Below are positions 19,438 through 27,822 of a DNA stretch of 28,790 nt, piece after piece; position 1 is the first letter of the stretch; the number at the start of each line of letters is the position of its first letter. Both the position numbers and the translations under genes were made by a program. Under the pieces are notes generated by a model that saw only the letters and a list, made by a program, of their open reading frames with translations, was not told the origin of the DNA and did no database searches. The DNA comes from a virus: the IMG/VR virus record IMGVR_UViG_3300031576_000240, positions 1 through 28,790 of that record. The stretch is one strand, 5' to 3'.

Positions 19438-21808
19438 TGGTTTTGGGCATCAACCTCCGCAACAAGGTATTCCACCTGGCTTGCCGCAGCAAGCTACATC
19501 ACCGGCAATGCCGGAAATTGGTATGCCGCTACCTTTTCAACCAACGCAGCAAGCCATGCAAGACTACGACGACAATAAAGTTAAGGAGCCTGCTGAAGAA
19601 GATCTGCCTGTTAAGCGCGGCTATGACAAGAAGAAGATCTCAGCCATGCTTCTTGAGCGCATCCGTGTGATGAGCCAAGACCGTGACGAGTGGTTATCAA
19701 GGCAAGTAGAATTTCTATCGGGATGGAACGAGTATTTGTGCCCCACACGCGCAGGGCCTTGGGCTGGGGCGTCTGACCTCCACCTCCCAGTGACCATGGA
19801 GCATTGCCTGACATTACACGCACACCTGTTAGATGTGTTCTTTGGTATGCGCCCTTGGTTTTTTGCGCGCCCAAGAGAGAAGATGGACCGCGAGACAGTG
19901 GAGATGAAGGAAGTCTTTATGCACTGGGCGCTTACTAGCTATGTGAATTACAATGATGGTATTTTCCCGGTGATTGATGAGTGGTTGTGGGAAGTTATTA
20001 CGACAGGCTTCGGCATTCTCAAGCTGCGCTGGGAGTGCCAGTACCGCATGAGTTTGGTAGTTGAAGATTGGCTCAACCCTGAGACAGGCGAGGTTCACAA
20101 GAGAGCTGAGAAGAAGCGTGTTAAGATATTTGAAGGACCGGTACTTGAGCTTTTGCGCAAAGAAGATGTCCTTATGCTTGGGGACTATAACGACATTGAT
20201 CGCATGCCATGCTTTGCGCATCGCATCTGGCTATCTGAGTCTGATGTGAATCGTAGAGTTGAGGCTGGGCTGTACGACAAGGCAGCTGTGAAGCGCATCA
20301 TTGCAGCAAGAGCTGCTAAGAAGGATCGCATCTCTAGTATTGATCAGAGTTCGCACGACTACCGAGATGAGCAGGATTTGAATGAAGGAGTTATTACTCG
20401 TGATAGTCATGCTAACGAGGAGTTGTTTGAGATATATGAGGCGAATCTCACATACGACCTAGATGATGACGGATTTTCTGAGGAAGTTATTCTTTGGGTT
20501 GAGGCGGAGACCGGCGAGATTGTAAGGGATACTGATTTAGACAAGGTGAGCACCACGGGTCGCCGCCCACTGTTCAAGGGTGATCTGTATAAGCGGCCGC
20601 ACCGCGCGTACAGCATGGGGCTTCCGGAGCTTCTGTATCCGTACAACAAAGAGATCGATGCGATACATAACCAGAAGATCGACTTTGCTACTATAACAAC
20701 GATTCCGTGGTTCCTCTACAATCCAGCATCAGGCATGAAGAATGAAGAGATGCGTATTGGTCCAGGAGTTGGTATTCCGGTTGATGATGTTAATAACTCG
20801 GTGCGCTTTCCGACGTTCCAGCAGTCTTCTGGTTTTCACAATCGCGAAGAAGATTCGCTTATGGAGATGGCAGGTAATATTTCTGGTGTGAGTGGCCCCA
20901 TCGCTGGGCAGGCACCGGCATCTCTTGGCGCAGGCAGAACAGCTACTGGTATGTCGTCTCTGCTTCAGAGGCAGAATGTAAGAGTTGATGTGTTTGTGAA
21001 GCGTCTTCAGTATACGTTCGGGCGCATGCTGCAGGAGCTTGATGCGATGATGCAAGTGCGTCTTCCTGACGGGGTTATGTACCGTGTTCTTGGTTCTGAT
21101 GGGTATCAGCTTCTCAAGGATGACGGCACACCTGTGATGAAGGAAATGAAGACGCGCTTTGAGCTGCGTGGTCAGGTTGATTACGAGATGTTGGCTAACT
21201 CGGCGTCTGCTAACAAAGAGCTTGAGTTCCAGAAGGCGATGCTGCGTGCACAGACGATGATTAATCCGCTTGATCTGCAGCTTGGATTGCAATCGCCTCG
21301 CACAGTTTATGAGCTGCGCAAGTCTGTGTTAAAGGCGCAAGGTGTAGTTGATCCTGATTTGTTTTTGGAGAAGCCGGACCGGTTGCAGAAGCCGCTTGAA
21401 GCAAGAGAAGAAGTTATGTCTTGTGTACAGGGCAAGCTGCCATTTATTGTGATGAACGATGATCACCCACACAAGATTGAAGTGCTGAAAGCTTTCATTG
21501 AGTCGCAGGAGTACGCGCAAGGAAAGCAGATTGGAAATATTGCAGCGAATGCGGACGCTATGTTTTTAGATGCAATTAGAAAGCATGAGCAATTTGATCA
21601 AGCAATGCAGGCGCAAGCAGCGCAAGGTAACGTGACAGGGCTTCAGATTAGCCCATCGATGTCAGCAAGAGTTGCAGGTCAGGTTGATCAGCAGACTCAG
21701 CAGCCTGTTGCTACAAGCGGAATGAATCAAGCGCCACCTCCGCCGCAAGGCGAGCGTCCGGAGATGCGTGGTAATAATGTCTCAGTGCCGCCAGTACAAG
21801 TCCAATAG
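19427..21808 (+). CDS. Portal protein (793 aa)
   Basis: This is the dodecameric head-tail connector and DNA channel. The start at 19427 is fixed by GGAGG six bases upstream; the open frame extends 45 bases further without a site. After a Gln/Pro-rich N-terminus comes a region typical of long portals: WLSRQVEFLSGWNEYLCPTR, GASDLHLPVTMEHCLTLHAH, then the clip/stem area and the loop-like TATGMSSLLQRQNVRVDVFV near residue 505. The last 100 residues are Gln/Ala-rich. Its size is like P22-type podovirus portals (P22: 725 aa). Its stop TAG precedes the next ATG by three bases. Confidence 0.85.
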   Translation: MGANGFGHQPPQQGIPPGLPQQATSPAMPEIGMPLPFQPTQQAMQDYDDNKVKEPAEEDLPVKRGYDKKKISAMLLERIRVMSQDRDEWLSRQVEFLSGWNEYLCPTRAGPWAGASDLHLPVTMEHCLTLHAHLLDVFFGMRPWFFARPREKMDRETVEMKEVFMHWALTSYVNYNDGIFPVIDEWLWEVITTGFGILKLRWECQYRMSLVVEDWLNPETGEVHKRAEKKRVKIFEGPVLELLRKEDVLMLGDYNDIDRMPCFAHRIWLSESDVNRRVEAGLYDKAAVKRIIAARAAKKDRISSIDQSSHDYRDEQDLNEGVITRDSHANEELFEIYEANLTYDLDDDGFSEEVILWVEAETGEIVRDTDLDKVSTTGRRPLFKGDLYKRPHRAYSMGLPELLYPYNKEIDAIHNQKIDFATITTIPWFLYNPASGMKNEEMRIGPGVGIPVDDVNNSVRFPTFQQSSGFHNREEDSLMEMAGNISGVSGPIAGQAPASLGAGRTATGMSSLLQRQNVRVDVFVKRLQYTFGRMLQELDAMMQVRLPDGVMYRVLGSDGYQLLKDDGTPVMKEMKTRFELRGQVDYEMLANSASANKELEFQKAMLRAQTMINPLDLQLGLQSPRTVYELRKSVLKAQGVVDPDLFLEKPDRLQKPLEAREEVMSCVQGKLPFIVMNDDHPHKIEVLKAFIESQEYAQGKQIGNIAANADAMFLDAIRKHEQFDQAMQAQAAQGNVTGLQISPSMSARVAGQVDQQTQQPVATSGMNQAPPPPQGERPEMRGNNVSVPPVQVQ

Positions 21809-21811
21809 AAT

Positions 21812-22102
21812 ATGAATCAGATACCAGAAAAGCCGCTTACTGAAGAGCAGAAAAACTTCTACATAAAGTACGGATCTCTAATTGCCGGACTTAAAGAGCA
21901 TCCTGCTTATCAGGAGCTAGAGAAGTTAGACGCTAATATTATTGAAGACATGAAGACTGAAGCGACTTCAGTACATGTATCTTCTCCAGCTCTTGGAGAT
22001 AGATTAATTTATATGAATGGAATGGTTGAAGGGCTGAGACGTCGCCGTGACTATTTGAAAAGTATTTTAGAGAATTGCCGCAAATTAAATAAAGGAGAAT
22101 AA
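21812..22102 (+). CDS. Small head-module protein (96 aa)
   Basis: It is largely helical: PEKPLTEEQKNFYIKYGSLI, AYQELEKLDANIIEDMKTEA, and a basic end GLRRRRDYLKSILENCRKLN. No family is recognised. Its place between portal and scaffold and the one-base gap to the scaffold ATG (site AAAGGAG in its last codons) suggest a role in head assembly. Confidence 0.6.
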   Translation: MNQIPEKPLTEEQKNFYIKYGSLIAGLKEHPAYQELEKLDANIIEDMKTEATSVHVSSPALGDRLIYMNGMVEGLRRRRDYLKSILENCRKLNKGE

Positions 22103-22103
22103 T

Positions 22104-22787
22104 ATGTCTGATGAGATCACTACAGAAACAAAACCAGAAGCTCGTCTTACTGATGAGACTATTAATAAGTTAGCAGCGTCTCTTGATGCGTTAAAGGATG
22201 TTGTAACACAGCCGCGTGAAGTAGCACCTACTGCAGTGCGTGCAGAGCCAGTAATAGATGCTATTGATTTTGATGATATGGATCTTGATAGTGAGCAGGC
22301 GGAGAAGCTTACTAAAAAGCTGCATGCGCGTGATGCCAATTTAAAGAGCGAGATAATTGAAGATATAACAGGAAGATATAAAGTGACAACAACTCGTAAT
22401 AATGTGCTTTCTTCTGTGCTTAAAGATTATCCTGAGATGGGTGATAATAAATCTCAGTTGTGGCGTGAGGCTGATAAGGTGATGCGCGAACGCATGACCG
22501 TCGACAATACTTATAAGGATGGTATTTTTGCAGTGCAGGATTGCACTATAGAAGCAGCTCGCAGAATTAATTATAAGCCTAGATCAGCTGAGGATCGGCG
22601 TCTGTCAGGCCTTACTGGCGGATATACTGAGACAACTTCATCGCAACGCCCGCAGACGCCACAGATGCAGGCAGAAATTAGTACATATCAAATGAAAGTA
22701 GCGGAGCGTATGGGTGTTCCAAATGATGTATTTAGTAAAAATAAGTTTGAGCAAGATGCTAAGGGGGTTTATCGGAAAATATCTTGA
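22104..22787 (+). CDS. Probable scaffolding protein (227 aa)
   Basis: The protein is acidic and mostly helical, as scaffolds are: RLTDETINKLAASLDALKDV, AIDFDDMDLDSEQAEKLTKK, then a helical domain (NLKSEIIEDITGRYKVTTTR) and a Gln/Thr-rich stretch before a conserved-looking end (MKVAERMGVPNDVFSKNKFE). Scaffolds guide capsid assembly and leave the prohead. The position between portal and the major capsid protein is standard. The start has GGAG seven bases upstream. Confidence 0.65.
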   Translation: MSDEITTETKPEARLTDETINKLAASLDALKDVVTQPREVAPTAVRAEPVIDAIDFDDMDLDSEQAEKLTKKLHARDANLKSEIIEDITGRYKVTTTRNNVLSSVLKDYPEMGDNKSQLWREADKVMRERMTVDNTYKDGIFAVQDCTIEAARRINYKPRSAEDRRLSGLTGGYTETTSSQRPQTPQMQAEISTYQMKVAERMGVPNDVFSKNKFEQDAKGVYRKIS

Positions 22788-22838
22788 GAATGCGACGCAT
22801 TAATTTTACAGTTGACATAAATATATAAGGAGTAGAAA

Positions 22839-23273
22839 ATGTCTGATATAAACGTTCCCTCCCAGCAGAGCAAATCAAATGGCGCTGCTGAAGAAAAACG
22901 GCCAACATCCTTCCACAGGCCAGACCTACTGAAGGTCTTAAATAAGAATCCTAGATACAAATACCGTTGGGTGAATTATAATAAAGTTCGTGATATGGGC
23001 GGTGTCCATCAAAACGGCTGGAGGATTCTAACCAACGCATCAAAGAGCGAAGTTGAGATTTTAAAAGAGCATGCGCTGGAAGGTGTGAAGATGGTTGACG
23101 GGGCAGTAAGGCGCTACGAGATGGTTTTAGCTTTCATGCCGATAGACGAGTGGAAAGAGTTGAGGGAGCGTAAAGATTTTGATCGGATTAATGCGAAGCA
23201 GTCGATAAGACGCAAGCAACATAACCGAGATATTGAGACTACAGATTTTGCATTAGAGTCTCGTAGAGACTAA
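22839..23273 (+). CDS. Basic head-module protein (144 aa)
   Basis: After a Ser/Gln-rich N-terminus comes RPDLLKVLNKNPRYKYRWVN, where YRWVN is a phrase seen in phage proteins of this region, then GWRILTNASKSEVEILKEHA and a very basic end (NAKQSIRRKQHNRDIETTDF). It has a good site (AAGGAGTAGAAA). Possible roles are a second scaffold factor or a DNA-contacting head protein. No firm family is assigned. Confidence 0.55.
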   Translation: MSDINVPSQQSKSNGAAEEKRPTSFHRPDLLKVLNKNPRYKYRWVNYNKVRDMGGVHQNGWRILTNASKSEVEILKEHALEGVKMVDGAVRRYEMVLAFMPIDEWKELRERKDFDRINAKQSIRRKQHNRDIETTDFALESRRD

Positions 23274-23287
23274 CTTAGGAGGAATAT

Positions 23288-23794
23288 ATGGCAGGTATTG
23301 TAGACGCACCGCGTGGGTTTATCCCTATCAAGAGTTTCAGTGGAGAGGTTGGCAGAGTAAATGCTTATACATTGGCGGCAGCTAACGCTCTGATTGGCAA
23401 GCATGATATGCTTAATCTTACAAACGCTGGTGTTGTGGATCGTGCTGCTGCATCGGACGTTCAAATTGTTGGCGTGGCTGCTGAATCGGCTGCCGCATCG
23501 GCAGGGACTGTTATTCGCTGTGTTGATACATTTGGAACTATATTTCTTGCGCAGATTTCTGCTAGCGGGATTGTTGCCACTGATTTGAATTTAAATGCTA
23601 ATATTGTGGTTGCGGCTGCTGTGAATGGTATTTCGCAGATGGAAATTGATGATACTACAGAAGCAACCACTAATACACTTCCAGTTAAGCTTCTGCGTTT
23701 CCATAATCAGTCTGGCAATACTGTTGGTGCAAATGTAGCAGTTGAGTGCATTATTAATAATCATGTGCTTAGTGGCAACTTAGCTGGCGTATAA
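23288..23794 (+). CDS. Capsid cement/decoration protein (168 aa, DUF2190-like in form)
   Basis: It has the profile of head cement proteins that lie just before the major capsid gene: a short N-terminal arm (AGIVDAPRGFIPIKSFSGEV), then repeated beta-strands rich in V, A, G and T (VQIVGVAAESAAASAGTVIR, FGTIFLAQISASGIVATDLN). Such proteins bind the assembled shell and stabilise it after expansion. It has a strong site (TAGGAGGAATAT). Third positions are T-rich, like the following genes. Confidence 0.55.
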   Translation: MAGIVDAPRGFIPIKSFSGEVGRVNAYTLAAANALIGKHDMLNLTNAGVVDRAAASDVQIVGVAAESAAASAGTVIRCVDTFGTIFLAQISASGIVATDLNLNANIVVAAAVNGISQMEIDDTTEATTNTLPVKLLRFHNQSGNTVGANVAVECIINNHVLSGNLAGV

Positions 23795-23816
23795 GTTTTA
23801 TTCCTAGGAGGAAATT

Positions 23817-24734
23817 ATGGTTTTGTTACGCAGTAATATGGGTGATATTTTCGGCACGACTCACCTACCATCTATTCATCACATTATCTTTAATGCTTAT
23901 AATCAGAAGAAAGATTTTATTCCGATGATTTTTAATGTGACTAAATCAGATCGGGATATTGAACAAACTACGCAAATTGCAGGGTTTGATATTGCTACCA
24001 CTGTTCTTGAGGGTGAATCGGTTACATACCAAGATCCTATCCAAGGGTTTGATAAGACATATACGATGGCAAAATATGGCAAAGGGTTTAAATGTTCACA
24101 AGAATTAATTGATGATGGCAAGGAATTGACTATCTCAAAACTTAGCCAGGCTCTTGGTAAAAGTATATATGAAGTTCGCCAGGTTGAAGCTGCTGATGAG
24201 TTTAATTCTGGGTTTTCTACAGCAACAGGCAATCCGAATGGTGAGGCATTGTTTTCGACAACTCATGCTCTTGTTCGTGGTGGCACAGAACAAAATCGTC
24301 TTTCAACTGATGCAGATCTTTCGATTACATCACTGCGCCAGGCATTGATTGATTTTCGTGATACGCGTGATGATGGTAATTTACGGACTAATTTAAAACC
24401 GACTAAGTTACTAACATCAGGAATTGGTACAGCAATGTATGATGCTTTTGAGATTTTAAAATCTTCAATGCGTTCAGATACATCTGCTAATGCAATTAAT
24501 GCTTTTCAAATTGAAGGTCTTGAGCCGGTATATTGGGATTATTTAACTGATACTGATGCATGGTTTTTGTTGTGTGAGACTTCTGAAAATCAGATGTATT
24601 TCTTTGATCGTCTGGCCCCAGAAATGTCTTCTGATTATGACTTTGATGCAGGAGCTTATAAAGTTAAAATGTTGACTCGTTTTGCGCATGGCTGGTCTGA
24701 TTGGCGCGGCGTATATGGCACAAACGGGGCTTAA
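23817..24734 (+). CDS. Major capsid protein, Mu gpT-like (305 aa)
   Basis: This is the HK97-fold shell protein. The sequence matches the gpT pattern: an N-terminal arm, then IPMIFNVTKSDRDIEQTTQI, TYQDPIQGFDKTYTMAKYGK, FSTTHALVRGGTEQNRLSTD, LTSGIGTAMYDAFEILKSSM, and a final AYKVKMLTRFAHGWSDWRGV. The length is normal for the gpT group and no cleaved prohead domain is evident. The site is AGGAGGAAATT. If the upstream GroES-like gene is real, this protein would be its likely client (inference). Confidence 0.85.
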   Translation: MVLLRSNMGDIFGTTHLPSIHHIIFNAYNQKKDFIPMIFNVTKSDRDIEQTTQIAGFDIATTVLEGESVTYQDPIQGFDKTYTMAKYGKGFKCSQELIDDGKELTISKLSQALGKSIYEVRQVEAADEFNSGFSTATGNPNGEALFSTTHALVRGGTEQNRLSTDADLSITSLRQALIDFRDTRDDGNLRTNLKPTKLLTSGIGTAMYDAFEILKSSMRSDTSANAINAFQIEGLEPVYWDYLTDTDAWFLLCETSENQMYFFDRLAPEMSSDYDFDAGAYKVKMLTRFAHGWSDWRGVYGTNGA

Positions 24735-24762
24735 AGAATTTAAAAGTTAGAGGGAGAAAAAG

Positions 24763-25707
24763 ATGGCTTTTTATAATCCTGTAGGTTCTACCGGTTTAGT
24801 AACATCGAGCTTCCTTGCTTCACAAGGAATATTCCCAAGTCCTGGTGCGCAAGTTTTGTATGTAGGCAATTCAACGACACTTACTCTTCTTGGTATTGGC
24901 TCATCAAATGGGAATTCTGGTTTGTCTCCTACTGAACCAATGAATACATTATTTGGAACTACTGGGGCATTAACAAAATGTGTATCTGGAAGAGGCGATG
25001 TTGTAATAATTTTGCCAGGGCATTCTGAGACAATTACAGCAGTTGGGACAACGTCTGTAAATGATGTTCAAATTGTTGGATGTCAGACAGGTAATGCTAG
25101 ACCAATTTTTTTGGTTAATGGTGCTGTAGATTTGTTTAGTTTGACTGGAAATAATATTTTGCTTGCCAATCTTCAATTATCGCTTGTGACTACTGATGCA
25201 GCTACTGCGTTTGTTAATATTGCAGGATCTGGATGTAAGCTTTCAAATTTGCTTATGATTGGCTCTGATACTGGGATTAATGTTGTTGATGCAATTACTC
25301 TTGCAACTGGTTCAAATTCTACTGTAATTGAAAATTGTATAGGTTTTAATACTACTGTTGCAATTAATAGTTGGATTAGCATTGAGGCTGCAGTTGCTAG
25401 ATGCAATTTTAGAGGTAATACGTTTAGAGGGGATCTTGTTACTGCAGGGATTATTGATAGTGCTACTGCAACACAGCTAATTATTGAAAATAATAAAATT
25501 GTTACCATTGGTACGAATATACCAGGATGTATTCTTGATTCTAATCCTACTGGGCAGGCTTATGGTAATCATATGTATGGCACAGATGCGACAATTGCGA
25601 ATAATGCGCAGTGGGGAACAGCTTTAATTCTTGGTGATAATTTTACACGTGGCGGAACTGGATCTAGCGTGTCTGCTTCTGATGTTATTCCAGCTCTTGA
25701 TACTTGA
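24763..25707 (+). CDS. Right-handed beta-helix virion protein (314 aa)
   Basis: Short repeating strands with N, G and hydrophobics suggest a pectate-lyase-like beta helix: LFSLTGNNILLANLQLSLVT, FVNIAGSGCKLSNLLMIGSD, STVIENCIGFNTTVAINSWI, CNFRGNTFRGDLVTAGIIDS, TQLIIENNKIVTIGTNIPGC. Strands recur about every 20-25 residues. Beta helices are common in tailspikes with polysaccharide-degrading or binding activity. Here the gene directly follows the capsid gene, so a head-decoration or head-fibre role is also possible. No catalytic site can be assigned. Confidence 0.6.
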   Translation: MAFYNPVGSTGLVTSSFLASQGIFPSPGAQVLYVGNSTTLTLLGIGSSNGNSGLSPTEPMNTLFGTTGALTKCVSGRGDVVIILPGHSETITAVGTTSVNDVQIVGCQTGNARPIFLVNGAVDLFSLTGNNILLANLQLSLVTTDAATAFVNIAGSGCKLSNLLMIGSDTGINVVDAITLATGSNSTVIENCIGFNTTVAINSWISIEAAVARCNFRGNTFRGDLVTAGIIDSATATQLIIENNKIVTIGTNIPGCILDSNPTGQAYGNHMYGTDATIANNAQWGTALILGDNFTRGGTGSSVSASDVIPALDT

Positions 25708-25719
25708 TAGGAGTTTTAA

Positions 25720-26439
25720 ATGGCACGTAGTTTATCAACTGATGCTTCTTGGATTAAGGTTGCAGAACAAAGTTCTGCTGGCATGTGGCAGGATTATGAG
25801 TTTGGAGTCCCTGGCAAATATTCTGTGTATAATAATGATTTTCATCAGTATGTGTCAGCTGATTGGACAGTGACAGAGACTGATGCTGCTGCAACACAAG
25901 CTCTTGCTTCTGTTGCTCCGTGTGTAGGCGGAGTGCTTCTTATAACTGATACAAATGCTGATAATGATGCTGTAAGTATGCAGTTATTGGGCCATGCTTT
26001 TGTTCCTACGGCGGGAACAAAACTTTATTTTGAGGCAAGATTTCAGGCAAGCGAAGCGACATCAATTGATATTTTATTTGGGCTGGTCGCGACTGATACG
26101 ACTCCTCTTGCTAATGCTAATGGAATTTATTTCATTAAGCCAGACGATGGGGCTTCTCTTGATTTTGTAACTAATTCTTCATCTGTTTCTAGCACTGAAA
26201 CATCTACTGCTACATTTGTAGCTAACACTTATTTTAAAGTTGGATTTAAAGTTACAGGAACTTCTTTGGTTGAATATTATGTTAATGATGTGAAGCAAGG
26301 AGAATTTAATACTAATATTCCTACAGCTCCTTTAAGAGTTACAATGCATGTTCAAGATGGAGATACGGCAGCCGCTTTAGGAGCTCTGACAGCTTCAGTT
26401 GATTATGTTATAGTAGCTCAGGAGCGTCCTGGATATTAA
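25720..26439 (+). CDS. LamG/concanavalin-like virion protein (239 aa)
   Basis: Beta-sandwich signs include KLYFEARFQASEATSIDILF, the mid strand GIYFIKPDDGASLDFVTNSS, and the typical lectin-like TYFKVGFKVTGTSLVEYYVN followed by DVKQGEFNTNIPTAPLRVTM, which matches how LamG/ConA domains end. The first 60 residues are an unrelated N-terminal part (QDYEFGVPGKYSVYNNDFHQ). It is probably on the virion surface and may bind host glycans. A rho-independent terminator follows. Confidence 0.6.
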   Translation: MARSLSTDASWIKVAEQSSAGMWQDYEFGVPGKYSVYNNDFHQYVSADWTVTETDAAATQALASVAPCVGGVLLITDTNADNDAVSMQLLGHAFVPTAGTKLYFEARFQASEATSIDILFGLVATDTTPLANANGIYFIKPDDGASLDFVTNSSSVSSTETSTATFVANTYFKVGFKVTGTSLVEYYVNDVKQGEFNTNIPTAPLRVTMHVQDGDTAAALGALTASVDYVIVAQERPGY

Positions 26440-26464
26440 AGATTTTATTTATTATTTATTTATT

Positions 26465-26503
26465 AAGGCGGGTAGCGGGTAGAGTTCTCGCCCCGCCTTT
26501 TTA
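26465..26503 (+). terminator. Rho-independent terminator
   Basis: AAGGCGGG (26465-26472) pairs with CCCGCCTT (from about 26492), with an inner pairing GCGGG/CTCGC, and the stem is followed by TTTTT. It lies between virion genes, so it should end or reduce transcription from the head module before the next genes. Confidence 0.85.
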
Positions 26504-26517
26504 ATTAGGAGATCGTA

Positions 26518-26889
26518 ATGCAAGGACCAATAACAATACAAGATAGATATATTAGATTTACTACTTCTGCGCTTCATAAAGTTATTGGTTTTACAAATAC
26601 AGCACAGGCCATTGAAGATAAATCGATTTCATTTAAAGGGTATATTCTTAATAATGCAGATGCTTCAGTTAGATGGCTTCAAATTTATTTTAGGCCTTCT
26701 ACTGAAGTAATTGTCGGAACTACGCCTCCAGATCTTTCTATTCAGATAGCTCCTACTTCAACAACAGCCATGGACTTTTCACAGATTTTTAAAGAGGGAA
26801 CAGGGCTATCTGTTGCTGCCTCTACTACTGAAACAGGTTCTATAGCTCCGACAATACGTGTAACAGGGACATTACTTTATAGTAAATGA
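26518..26889 (+). CDS. Beta-rich phage virion protein (123 aa)
   Basis: It reads QGPITIQDRYIRFTTSALHK, VIGFTNTAQAIEDKSISFKG, VRWLQIYFRPSTEVIVGTTP, alternating strands of an all-beta fold, and ends with PTIRVTGTLLYSK. No family is recognised. Position after the terminator and before a repeat protein suggests a small decoration or fibre-associated subunit. The site GGAG lies 6 bases before the ATG. Confidence 0.55.
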   Translation: MQGPITIQDRYIRFTTSALHKVIGFTNTAQAIEDKSISFKGYILNNADASVRWLQIYFRPSTEVIVGTTPPDLSIQIAPTSTTAMDFSQIFKEGTGLSVAASTTETGSIAPTIRVTGTLLYSK

Positions 26890-26897
26890 GGTGAAAT

Positions 26898-27797
26898 ATG
26901 GGTGGTTATTCAACTAGTTCTAATAATGTTTCAGTAACTGCAGACACAGAGTTCCCAGCCGCCGCAGCTCTTGCAGACAACACCACCAACCCAACTACCA
27001 CACTTGTTGGGGCCTGTTTAGAAGCTTTTGATGGGGTAACATGGGATCGTGTAACTAATGGGACAGGTACTGCGGCTACATCGTTGCGAGTTAATTTAGC
27101 TACAGATGTTGCGTTACCAGCAGGCACTAACGGAATTGGTAAATTAACAGCAAATAGTGGAGTAGATATTGGCGACGTTGATGTAACAAGTATTGTACCA
27201 GGTACAGCAGCAAATAATTTAGGCAAAGCTGAAGATACTGCGCATACAACCGGTGACACCGGCGTATTTATTTTAGGCGTGAGGAATGACGATGCTGGCA
27301 CATCGCGAGCAGATGCTAATGGTGACTATGCTCCTATATCTGTAGATTCTGCAGGCATTGTTTTTGTTAAAACTAATATTGCCGAAGATTCTGCGCACAC
27401 ATCTGGAGAAAAAGGTTTTTTTATTCTTGGTGTTAGAAATGATGCTAACGCAGCAATGACTTCTACTGATGCTGATTATACAGCTATAGTTACAGACAGT
27501 GCTGGCAGGCAGAATGTTTACCAACAATTATCAACTGGGGCCACGACTTCAGTTGCAAGCTCCGCAACTAATGTGACGCTGCTAGCCGCCAATACAGCTA
27601 GAAAGGCTGCCAGTATTTATAACGACTCTACTCAGGTTCTTTATATTAAGTATGGGGCAACAGCCTCAACCACAAGTTACAAAACTCAGATAGCAGCAGG
27701 GGCTTATTTTGAATTTCCGCAGCCTTGTTATGCTGGAATTGTAGACGGCATATGGGCTGCGGCAAATGGCAATGCGAGAATTTCTGAGGAGACTTGA
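26898..27797 (+). CDS. Repeat-containing phage virion protein (299 aa)
   Basis: Two copies of a unit of about 47 residues are visible: AEDTAHTTGDTGVFILGVRN (about 111-130) and AEDSAHTSGEKGFFILGVRN (about 162-181), each followed by a D-Y-x-x-I-x-x-D-S-A-G stretch. This AHTSGD-G-x-x-x-L-G-V-R-N phrase occurs widely in phage structural proteins of unknown detail. The N-terminus is Ala/Thr-rich. The C-terminus (ARKAASIYNDSTQVLYIKYG and following) resembles small beta-sandwich tail or head decoration domains. Function is unassigned. Confidence 0.65.
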   Translation: MGGYSTSSNNVSVTADTEFPAAAALADNTTNPTTTLVGACLEAFDGVTWDRVTNGTGTAATSLRVNLATDVALPAGTNGIGKLTANSGVDIGDVDVTSIVPGTAANNLGKAEDTAHTTGDTGVFILGVRNDDAGTSRADANGDYAPISVDSAGIVFVKTNIAEDSAHTSGEKGFFILGVRNDANAAMTSTDADYTAIVTDSAGRQNVYQQLSTGATTSVASSATNVTLLAANTARKAASIYNDSTQVLYIKYGATASTTSYKTQIAAGAYFEFPQPCYAGIVDGIWAAANGNARISEET

Positions 27798-27822
27798 GCA
27801 CTGAATAAGTGAGGGAAAAACA

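Noticed and set aside
20729-21292. A 187-residue minus-strand ORF inside the portal gene
   Set aside because: Antisense shadow of a gene with strong codon bias; the sequence is Arg/His/Leu-rich as expected for such shadows, and it has no start site signals.
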